From Limnanthes douglasii subsp. nivea (lineage: Eukaryota; Streptophyta; Magnoliopsida; Brassicales; Limnanthaceae): a stretch of 64,000 nt of DNA. The notes under the pieces were generated by a model, which worked only from the letters and a program-made list of their open reading frames with translations, was not told where the DNA came from and did no database searches. The position numbers were made by a program, and so were the translations under genes. The stretch lies in contig JAUPFV010000005.1 of the NCBI GenBank assembly GCA_036936605.1, positions 60,780,742 to 60,844,741 of the forward strand, given 5' to 3'. Shown piece by piece: positions 54,955 through 64,000 of the stretch (positions within the stretch are counted from its first letter, which is position 1; each line of letters opens with the position of its first letter).

Positions 54955-56418
54955 TTTTTCAATGTAACCCAAATTTGCCCGATACAACTACATCTGAACT
55001 TCGAGAGGGTTTTTTTCGTGAATATTATTTTATAACGGGATCAGTTTTCAAAATTTAAAATGCTTGACTTTCTAGAAGTAAAAAAGGCGCACTAATTTAA
55101 AGATCTCCCTTATTTTTACATTTTTTAAACATTGCATGTAAAGTAGTTAAGATTTTTCCCAACCGAACCATATCTGGAAGAATAAAGGTTTTGTATATCT
55201 GGGTGCATTAAAGGTTCAGAGAAGATTTGCTCTCATATGTGGCGACCGAAAAGTATGGTGGTTCTTTTATTGCTTAACTTGTATTTGGAGTATTACTGAT
55301 TTTGTTGGTGTGCTCATTTTCACTCGCGGGTTATAATTGCAAGTCACAGGTAAAACCAACAAAGGTAGCGTACAAAATCTTAAAGACTAAAATCGAGAAT
55401 TTTGAAACGAGCTTTATTAAGCTGTTGGTCTCGAATATAATTTTTAATTGTTGGATTATGGAAACAAACAAGATGCATATGCTCGTATCTACGTTTGGAC
55501 GTGTATACCATTGATTTGGCCACATATGACGATATTGGTTTTATGGAGAGCCATTGAGGATTATAATGGAGGACCACCCCGCATTCGGGGGAGGAGGGAT
55601 GAATACGTGGACGCGGTGCCAAAACCTTTATTTATGTGATGGTCCACAATTCGAGGTTGTAACGATAGTTCACAAGCAAAATAAGAAGTTAAAGGTAAGT
55701 GGTTTGTATTACCACATATGGAATACTTCTGTTGAAGGGAAAACATATCTTCCCTCGTAATACAGGGGAGTGTGTTGTTGAAAACATTGTACCAAAGAGG
55801 TTTATCATGGTTGACGATATGTTTGGGCCAAGTGATTTGGAAAGCGGGGGAATTACTTGTGGTCAGTACCACACAGGGCTAAGTCCTAGATCAACAGACC
55901 ATTTCCTACAGAGCCAAGGATCGTTGGAAATGTGACTATTAATATAAAAAAAAATAGTTTTTGTAGAAACATATTATTTATAATGTTGTCCTTGAAGTTC
56001 TTAGACTCAATTCTGAAAGTTGTAGCACGATGAGTGGGATGACTTAGCATAAAAAAGAGATGCTGAGAGAACTCGGTACTATCCCTGGAGAAGTTAATGC
56101 CTTAACATGGAGCTGTCAGAGACTATATTTGCATCTCAATATTATCCTAAAATATTTTGTACTTGGTGAATTGGGTGGAGGATAGGTGCATTTTTGGATC
56201 ATTGTTAGCTGAGTATCGCATTTACGAATGTGCAAATAGTGACAAAAATATATATAATATAAGTGGAAAATTAAATCGCTAGGAAACTTTATTCATACTG
56301 CTTGTAAAAGAGAAAAATTGTCACATAATTTTGGAAATAAAATTAGGAAATATAAATGTTGTTGTTGATGAATTACATATATGTTGTCTTATCGATGGGT
56401 TGGTGCTAGTGTGGCGTT
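54955..56418. other. Unrecognised block with broken open frames
   Basis: Plus-strand frames at 55302-55760 alternate without an intact gene. GGPPRIRGRRDEYVDAVP near 55570-55625 is the most protein-like piece, but I cannot assign it. It is likely remains of an old element. Confidence 0.3.
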
Positions 56419-56423
56419 GATAT

Positions 56424-56781
56424 TTATGAGTCCGGAAATATTCACCACTCACTATAGAAACCAGACAAGGGTAATCCGGACAATAATCACCCACTAAAGT
56501 ATCCGGACAAGACAAAAGTATTAAATAACTAAACACCTTTTGACTAAGCTAATTGTTAATCTGCTTAATAAACTAATGAGTTTTTGAACTGGACCCGAAA
56601 GCCCATATGACCCATAATTAAGGGTATAAATACCTAACCACTTTCATTAATGAGGGTAATGAACATTTAATACAACCACGCAGCCTAAATCTCTCACTAC
56701 AAAACACTTAAACATTTAATCCTCTTGAAACACCACAAAATATCTGACAAAATTACCCTCAGTCGAAAATAATCCACACCA
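56424..56781 (+). repeat. Solo LTR of the gypsy family
   Basis: 358 bp with TTATGAGTCCGG at the start and CCACACCA at the end, collinear with the LTRs of elements 1 and 2 (including GGGTATAAATACC). Flanked by a perfect 5-bp duplication GATAT (56419-56423 and 56782-56786). No internal region remains, as expected after LTR-LTR recombination. Confidence 0.93.
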
Positions 56782-56786
56782 GATAT

Positions 56787-58237
56787 GATGACGTTTTTTT
56801 GTATAACGAGGGTGAAGATTATTGTTATGGGTGACGCTCCGTGCAATATGGCATCTTTGTGTTGGTAGTATGTTTCCATAATTTATTGTCTCTTTAGAAC
56901 TATAGAACCGTACCCGTCGTGTCTTAAATCAAAACCCTAAAAATTTAAAAGTGTTTCGTGGTGTCTTGTGACACTTTCTATGCCAAATTATTTTATATTG
57001 GTTAAGTGACCCAAATAAGTCGAACCGCAAAGCCTCGTTTGTCAGGATTTCCAATAATATGCCAGGTATCAAATGAGTCAGCATGTCGTGTGAAGGCCAT
57101 ACTTGATTTAGTAATTCTAAATTTGAGGAGATATATTGGTTATTTTCTTACCAAGTGCAACAACTATCCTATAACGTTTTTAACGGTTCTATAAGTGTTT
57201 CTTGCAGTATATCATCTTGCCGAATCTAATGCATTGAGTTGACCTTATTTTATTATGGGTTGTTGTCGCAAGTCTGAATCGGCTATCATAAGGTAGCATT
57301 TGAAGAATAATTTATTTAAAATTTTGAAATTACCCCAGATCCATCATGTATAATATATGAGGGTTAGTGGTGATATGTTGGAAAAATAGGTCTTCCGCCA
57401 AATGATAATGAGTGATATGGTTATTAAGCATTTGTGAAGCAAATATGTATGACTGTATATAATGAAAGATGTCATGAGTGGGTGTTTGTGATTTTTTGAT
57501 TTGTGTTGGAGAAGGTAGTAAATGCTTCATGATATTAGAAAAGGCCTAGTTAGATACCCTAGTAAGTACAAAGTGGTACATTTTTACGAGTACTATGGAT
57601 AAATGTGTATGGTACTTTGAAGCACTTGCAATAAGAAATGTGACATTGGGTATCCGGTGGATTGAGTGCAATAAGTGATGGTGTTTCTTAGTATAGTCGT
57701 TTTTTCAGGTGTGTGAGCCAAATAAAGATGTCATACATTGTAATTTGGTCAAACAAATCCGTGATGGCCTTCATGGTATGTGCTCGTACTATAAGTTTAT
57801 TGTTTGGCATTCGCTTAGTTTTTGGTAAATCGATAATGAGTGATGCTTGCGTGTTGTATATAAGTAACACATCATTTTATGTATTCCCAGATCTATGCTT
57901 GAGCGTTATGCTGGTATCCCATTAAGCAGATTCAACAAAGTAGGCTTAATGCTTTTATGGGCAGTTTACATGGCTTTATGGGTAAAAAGAAACATGTTGA
58001 TTAAAACACCAGTGTGTGCTTATCAATTTTGTTGACTAAAAACCGCATTACCAATATTTTGGGTTTATTGTGAGTACATGGAGTTTGTAAGATCGAAGAA
58101 GGGTCCTCTGAATATTTCGTACACAATTTGGTGAAGATTAGGGTCGTGATTTAGATATTGTGGTATCAGAAGATCGAATATGGCATGGTTTGCTAGGTCT
58201 AACAGCTCATTGGCCTGACCATTAGTTATTTTTTAAA
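56787..58237. other. AT-rich intergenic DNA
   Basis: I see only short open frames on both strands and nothing I can assign. Confidence 0.4.
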
Positions 58238-58254
58238 CTTTCCAGGCTCACTAT

Positions 58255-58473
58255 TTTTTTTCCGGAGGGAACCCGCAGCCGCTAGTCAAAGTGCAATGAG
58301 TGCGCACAGGGTAAACCCTCAGTCTGACGCGATAGCCTGCAAACCAACGTCAGAAGGTAAACCACATAAAGTGACAGGCTCAGCCGAGAAAGTGTATGTA
58401 GAGGGACTCGAACTCATGACCTTCTGGTCATAAGAATGCCATACTCAACCAACTCGGCTACCCCCTTGGGGGC
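58255..58473 (-). mobile_element. tRNA-derived SINE
   Basis: 219 bp on the minus strand. The head begins GGCCCCCAAGGGGGTAGCC. A box A match TAGCCGAGTTGG (58460-58449) and a box B match AGTTCGAGTCC (58414-58404) form an internal RNA polymerase III promoter. The body is unrelated to tRNA, and the 3' end is a short A-run (the T-run at 58255-58261). A perfect 17-bp duplication CTTTCCAGGCTCACTAT flanks it (58238-58254 and 58474-58490). It is not a functional tRNA gene, as no cloverleaf is seen. Confidence 0.93.
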
Positions 58474-58490
58474 CTTTCCAGGCTCACTAT

Positions 58491-61230
58491 GTTTTCATCT
58501 TATCGGGAGTTTCTTTCCCTTATTCATTCTCTATTGACACTTTGTTATCACACCATCTTTCTTTTTTTGATAAATTCTGAAAGCTTTTCCTTCTATATTA
58601 GCTTTGGTATTTTGTTTTGCAGTATGTAATCTTCTATCGTTAAATATCCCCCTCACCATGAAATTTATAGTACTTGGATGTAACTCTAGTTTCCCCTGGG
58701 TTATTCATCTTAGGTGGCTTTCAGTATGTAAATATGTTTCCAGCTTTAATGTAAATAAAGTCTATGTTATTAGTTATGTCAGTAAATGGTCCATGTGGGG
58801 ACATTATGATCTTATGTCGTTATCGTGGTCATTTTACTTGGTGGTACGATTATTTTCATGGTATCCTCTCCCCTAATTGGGGTACCTTAGCTTTGTCGAG
58901 ACGATGGTATTGCTCTACTAGGATTCATATTGGTTCTTTGAGCTGACATTAGCCACGATTAACTATTCTCCATTGTGAAAAGATTGGCTATATGAATAAG
59001 TTGTTACCGTTGCCGATTTTACTATTACCGTTACATGTTACATATTGTCATGTTTTATGCATCACTCCACCTATACGAGTAAATATTTGAACATGTATGT
59101 ATTTATGATATATTTGGATAGTACTCCTCTCAGGATTCCTTGTGAGTATGTCACACATTCTACATTATCCGAGAAGTCCCACATCTGGTCTTGTAGCTCC
59201 ACAAACCATTGTGTGTATTATCACAGGCTCGCGTGTGGTCTTCCCTTAGAGTTAATGATTAAATATGGATCCCCATAATGGAATTATAGCTAATGTAATT
59301 ATTTTGAAAAATCATGCGGAGTTGGTTGAAGGTTCTAATATTGCCCGATGGCATGTCACTAATTCGGGTTAGGACGACTCATTTAAAGTTGAGAAGAAAG
59401 CTTTGCATTTAAATCCATCATCTTCTCCCTAGTAATGTAGCATCTCTCATAGTGGTTTGGGTCACAATTTATTATGAATTTATTAGCTCTGTGTGTGCTA
59501 AATTTTATTGGTAATATTGCATGTTCAATTTTAAGAGCAAACGGGTTTCTTTTGGCATAAATTTATCATTAACATCATATAAGATGTTACTTTTTCATAT
59601 GTGGTATCTCTTGATGCTCATTACCTTATGCATAGAAGCATGGTTTATATGTTGATTGGTCATATATGCTCAATTATGGTAAAAACCAGGCGGCGGCGGT
59701 CCGTGCTGGTTCCATTATGGTGTGATGGCTGCCGTTTTAAGATTACGATGGGTCGTATGCAACATTTATGTTTTCTCCAGTTGAGACAATTGGATAGCCT
59801 TGATGCATTAGAGGTTTAGTCGATACCATATCGAATCGATAAGTTTTTTGAGCCTAAGGGTAAGCAGTTTGAAGGTAGCTACTGAGATGAACTCCTACTA
59901 AGGCCACTGGGTCTAGATAATTATAAAACCTTGTAGATGGGGTGGATGGGAAATCAGGACTAGAGCGATTGTGCTTGTTGTTTCTGTTGTTGATTTGGAT
60001 TAACCCTCGGCATGGGCATATTGAAATTCGTTCCATGCGTATCTTTAGTATGTATCTTGAGAGGTTCGTCATCATGCATTTTTATGCTTTGGTTGAGATC
60101 CTGCAGTTTGGCTCCTCCTTCTTTGTCTGCGACGTTGGGGTTTGTTTCTTTTATCAGAGATCTAGTTATAACGTCCATGTATTTATTTAATGAATAATTG
60201 TATTTGATGTACTGGTCTCATATGTGATTCTTCGTCTGATAAACTTGTTCATAAGTTCGACCTATGTCTTCATCCTTTCCAGGTGGTTCTCCTGGTGTTC
60301 GACCGCCAGGTTGTTGAGTTATGCTTCTATAATGGCATTTAGCTCATTCGGTGGAACATGTTCATCATTCATTTGCTTTTTTTTTGTAGCCACGTATCTG
60401 ATTTATACCATAATGTTATATATAAATGTTTTATTATTCTTTGGTAAGATTTTTATAATAGATCTAAGGTATCTTCTCTCCATAATGGGGTCGTTAAATG
60501 ATAAGTGTAAAAAGGTGATTAAGTGGTAGAAGGGTTGTAAGATATTCTTGTTCATGATTTTTTCTACTTTATATATGAGAAAGTATAACGAATTACATTT
60601 ATGGAACGATATTGATAATTATCATTAATATGGAAGACTGTAACATGTTGATACATTAATTCGTAGGTATTTAAAGTAGTAAAATTATAAGTGACGAGAT
60701 CTTTAATATCGTTGTAACTGACTTGCAGCTGGAACCGAGTTGTGGGATCAGCTAGCTGGCTATCGGTAGGAAAACCATCGTCCAAAAAACATATGTCAGG
60801 AGGTCATCAGTTAGAAAGCACCAAGACAAATTATGGGCTCGGGCGATGGTGGTGCATTAGTTCCCTACTGGGTTGCTATTGAAAAGTCATTAAAAACGCG
60901 AATGAAATCCATCCTTATCAGTATGAACAACCATTCTATCTACAACCCCCCACATAGAATTAATATAACTTCCACGACTAATGAAAAATATGATTATCAT
61001 AAAATATTGTTCACCTGAGATGTCGGAGCGACAACTGATCTATTGTCGCAACAAATGTCAGCAAAATGGCTTTCGCTGAAACAATATTTTATGGCTACCA
61101 ACCATGTTCGTTATTACAACCCAGTTGGATTTACTTTTATTAAGAAAATAAAAATATATACCAACTCATTATAATGTATCAGTAAGTCCTTCTTATCATT
61201 TTAAAATTTTATTTTATCCACGTAAGTTTT
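58491..61230. other. Unrecognised AT-rich block
   Basis: No gene assigned on either strand. The only protein-like stretches are on the minus strand at about 60785-59854 (listed separately). Confidence 0.4.
59854..60785 (-). pseudogene. Broken minus-strand coding remnant, possibly gag-like
   Basis: Fragments in order: MDDGFPTDSQLADPTTRFQL (60785); MNDEHVPPNELNAIIEA, a stop, then LNNLAVEHQENHLERMKT near 60365-60270; KEGGAKLQDLNQSIKMHDDE; NMPMPRVNPNQQQKQQAQS near 60010; and FPSTPSTRFYNYLDPVALVG near 59940-59890. The Gln/Asn-rich linkers and Glu/Lys-rich helices recall the N-terminal part of retrotransposon Gag, but I cannot confirm a family. Confidence 0.25.
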
Positions 61231-61233
61231 TTA

Positions 61234-61253
61234 ATATATATATATATATATAT
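61234..61253. repeat. (AT)n microsatellite
   Basis: Ten AT dinucleotides. Similar AT runs occur at 62461-62479 and 63765-63794. Confidence 0.95.
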
Positions 61254-61342
61254 TAATGCTAAAAATAGGTGTATATATATATTGTTAATACTAATATTAG
61301 GTGTAGGTTAAAAGTATGCAGCTTAGCCGAGACTTAAGGATC

Positions 61343-63393
61343 GAAGACTTGAGTAAGCCAAGATTTAAGGGTTGTATTTGTTGAATACTAAGTGTCAAAA
61401 TGATCAGATGAAGACTTAGGTTCAGAGACATTTGTTGGAACCTATACGATGAGATTATCGAAGACAAGTGTTAAATAATTATTGGAACCCAAGGTGCAAA
61501 ATCGATACTTGTTGGACCTAGGTGCATGGACTTGTAATTGAACATTTTTTTAAAATATCTATGTATTTCTAGAAGAAACTAATTCACTAATAAATTTGAG
61601 GATATGAGATTGATGAATTAATCTGGACCATTGATCAAGTTGCCGTTAATTTAAGCATCCTTGAAGAATAAATTGTATACTACAATAGATGTGCAGCGTT
61701 CAGCTATTGTTGTCTAGATGTCTTGTGAAAGTGATAATAAACGCGGGTTATGTGTTCGAATATAAACAAAACCTTCTTGTTATTGGCATGTTCGATAAGG
61801 AAGGGTTTACATATAAGGGATATTGTGCACTTACGATTGTCCAATGTTCACGTGTTGTTATCTAAGCCTATAATACTACTAATGTCTTATTTTTTGAAGG
61901 GTCTATAGTGGTCGAATGTGTGTCTAGTACAGAGAGAGATTCAACCAAGTTGTGGTATCTGACATTAGCATATGTGAGTGAGAAATGCATTGTTGAGCTT
62001 AATAAACAAGGATTATTGGATGATAACACATTTTAGAAGTTGAGCTTTTATGAAAGGTTTGTGCTAGGTATATCAAAAGTGTTAAGTTCCTTGCTTGAAA
62101 GCCATATAAGCAATGATAGGCTTCAATATGTGTCATTCCAACCTTTGGGGCTCTGCAAGGCAACCCATGACGCGTGGTGCTAGGCAATTCATGTCCTTGA
62201 TTGATGACTACTCCATAAAAATGTGTATTATACTTTTAAAGGCCAAGATGAACCATTTGATGCTTTTAGAAGCTAAACAATACTGGTGGAGAATTAAACT
62301 GGAAAAATGTTACATAACTTAAGGACTCACAAGCTATTGTTCTAAAATTGGTATTGCTAGACATATGACTGTGAAAGAAACTCATTAACAAGAATGTGAT
62401 TGTTAAGAGGATAAACTTAGCCTTTTTTAAATTGACAAACTATAGCTTTCGAAAGGTGGAATATATATATATATATATAAAATTATAAGGATAAGTTGTA
62501 AGGACAATTACATACATCATCAACATGAGTCATTCGATGACACTGGAGTTTACATTTCCATAAAATAAATAGACTGTACATAAAACTGTGTTGGAACATT
62601 TAGGAATATTCAGATATACCACCTACACACATGAGAAGCAAGATAAGATTTGACTCAGAATATTAAAGTGTTCGTTATCTGGCTATCCAGAAGAATTAAA
62701 AGGGTATAGGTTGTGGAAGCCATGTGGTTGAATGGGTAGTTGAATGGGATAATTCTAAAGATCAAGAAGCGAATTTGTTCTTTGATAATACCAATGTTAT
62801 TCATTTAAAGAAAAATCTTAAGTTCCATGAGATAACTAAGTATGTAAATATTAAGTTGTACTTGATTTATGATATGGTGGAGAAAGAGAAAGTGAAGGTG
62901 ACAAAAATTTCAAGTGCTGAAAACTTTTCGAATACTATGACCAATGTGTTACGGGTTTCAAAGTTCACAAACTGCATCGAGAAAATGGACACTATAATCA
63001 CTATAAGCATGGTTATAGTATTTTTAATTGCTGGCTCAAAGTCATTGGTACAACTAAGCCATGAATTACGGGTCGACTACTTGAGTATGCAAGGACTTAA
63101 GGGTTGTAGTTATCAAATCTATAAGTGACACGATTCACACCCGAATACTTAGGTGTATAAACGTCTTTTGGAACCTAAGATATGAGATTTATCAAGATAG
63201 TTAAATAACTACTAGAACGGAGGTTGTAGACCAAAGGCTTATGAATACACATATGTGTTTCTAGAAATAAAATAGTTACGTAATATGTTAGGAAAGTTGA
63301 AATTGATGATTTGATCTCAACCATTGGTCAAGTAAATGTTGATCTGAGCATGTTTGAGGAATGAAAAATGTAGTACAAGAACGTCAGGTGTAA
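61343..63393 (+). mobile_element. Decayed Ty1/copia relic lacking RT
   Basis: Two similar flanking segments (61343-61695 and 63076-63393; shared TTAAGGGTTGTA, TGGAACCTA-GATGAGAT blocks) look like old LTRs. Between them: a pre-integrase region near 61770-62030 (KLWYLTLAYVSEKCIVELNK); integrase at 62140-62280 (NLWGSARQPMTRGARQFMSL, IDDYS), continuing near 62345 (SKIGIARHMTVKETH) and 62560-62712 (SGYPEELKGYRLW); and then directly the RNase H end at 62760-62990 (FFDNTNVIHLKKNLKFHEIT, MTNVLRVSKFTNCIEKM). The whole RT domain is missing between about 62712 and 62720. Stops and frameshifts are frequent. LTR limits are approximate. Confidence 0.75.
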
Positions 63394-63762
63394 GAATTAG
63401 TGGTTTCATTACCTAATGCATTGTATAATCGTGCAGATTTTAGGGCTGCAACACCGTTTCTGTTCACCTATCAAAGGGAAAAAGTTGTAAGTTTCTATTA
63501 TAAGCTTGGGGGTTCAGCTCCATTATCAATTATTATATATATATATGGTTGAGAAGAGGTATGAAGTATGGCTTGTAACATGTCGCGTGAATTAGCTAGA
63601 AAGTGAATGTCTCAAACTTGTCTAGTTTTAGAGAGAGAAACGAGGTAAGAGATAAACATTAAGATAAACACTAAGATCCATAGTGCCTTCTCTAAGTAAA
63701 ATCTGATTTGTAACATAAAAATAGTGGTTATGTTAGTTTTGTTTGAGAGATTCTCATTGTAA

Positions 63763-63798
<36 letters not shown>

Positions 63799-64000
63799 CT
63801 ATACGTTGTCCGCATATATAGAATTTTTTCACAATTCGAATAACGTTAATTATGTCTTATGTGATTGGATTAACTTTATGTTGGAAGGTTCACATAGTCG
63901 GATCTCTACTCTTAGCTTTACAATACTTGCAAAGAGTGAATCATTTAAGGCTTAGCAACAACGTGCTGGAATTTCTCCATTGAGTTGGACCGTCACACGT
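63394..64000. other. AT-rich end of window
   Basis: No gene seen. It may include more of the relic's 3' LTR. The (TA)n run at 63765-63794 is the main feature. Confidence 0.4.

Noticed and set aside
58255..58473. A tRNA gene suggested by box A and box B matches
   Set aside because: No cloverleaf or acceptor stem, a non-tRNA body, an A-tail and a 17-bp target-site duplication show that it is a SINE.
1..64000. CRISPR array, bacterial operon or rRNA cluster
   Set aside because: No regularly spaced short repeats with unique spacers, no operon-like gene packing and no rRNA-like sequence; all features fit plant nuclear DNA.

Overview
The window is plant nuclear DNA, most likely from a flowering plant, and is almost entirely transposable elements. 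The evidence is plant-type Ty3/gypsy (Tat-like) and Ty1/copia polyproteins, L1-type LINEs with DUF4283 and zinc-knuckle ORF1s, a tRNA-derived SINE, and Mutator-like elements (MULEs) encoding FAR1-type transposases, OTU domains and a plant mobile domain (PMD). I see no ordinary host gene, rRNA, true tRNA, CRISPR array or bacterial operon. The species cannot be inferred.

Layout. 1-1226 and 11513-13400 are two halves of a decayed MULE-OTU transposase on the minus strand. It was split by gypsy element 1 (1232-11507; two 409-bp LTRs, perfect 5-bp target-site duplication ACTAC). 13433-13880 looks like a CACTA-type transposon end. 14701-21795 is a decayed L1 LINE. 22504-43255 is a second LINE holding a three-level nest: a copia element (26116-41406; two 416-bp LTRs) sits in its reverse-transcriptase ORF, and gypsy element 2 (29897-40195, minus strand) sits inside the copia RT/RNase H region. 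44675-53424 is an 8.75-kb MULE with matching terminal inverted repeats and a perfect 9-bp target-site duplication. 56424-56781 is a solo LTR of the gypsy family with a perfect 5-bp duplication. 58255-58473 is a SINE with a perfect 17-bp duplication. 61343-63393 is a decayed copia relic. The block 53434-61300, outside the solo LTR and SINE, is AT-rich and mostly unrecognised.

Most interesting systems. (1) The MULE carries four genes: a four-exon transposase (modelled 920 aa, no internal stop: FAR1 zinc finger, DDE MULE core, SWIM-like finger, AT-hook-like motifs, OTU cysteine-protease domain); a PMD gene; and a head-to-head pair of small, mutually similar, probably Myb/SANT-like proteins that share a repeat-filled divergent promoter. 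GC-rich hairpin repeats sit in the first intron of the transposase gene, in the putative 5' leader intron of the PMD gene, and in the spacer downstream of the transposase. Only the PMD gene shows a clear lesion, one frameshift. (2) Both full-length gypsy copies carry an extra antisense gene between pol and the 3' LTR. It has its own TATA box about 100 nt before the ATG, at least one intron conserved in position and phase, and a C-terminal coiled coil. Both copies also have Asn in place of the second catalytic Asp of integrase.

All coordinates and splice models were read by eye; nothing was aligned or searched computationally.
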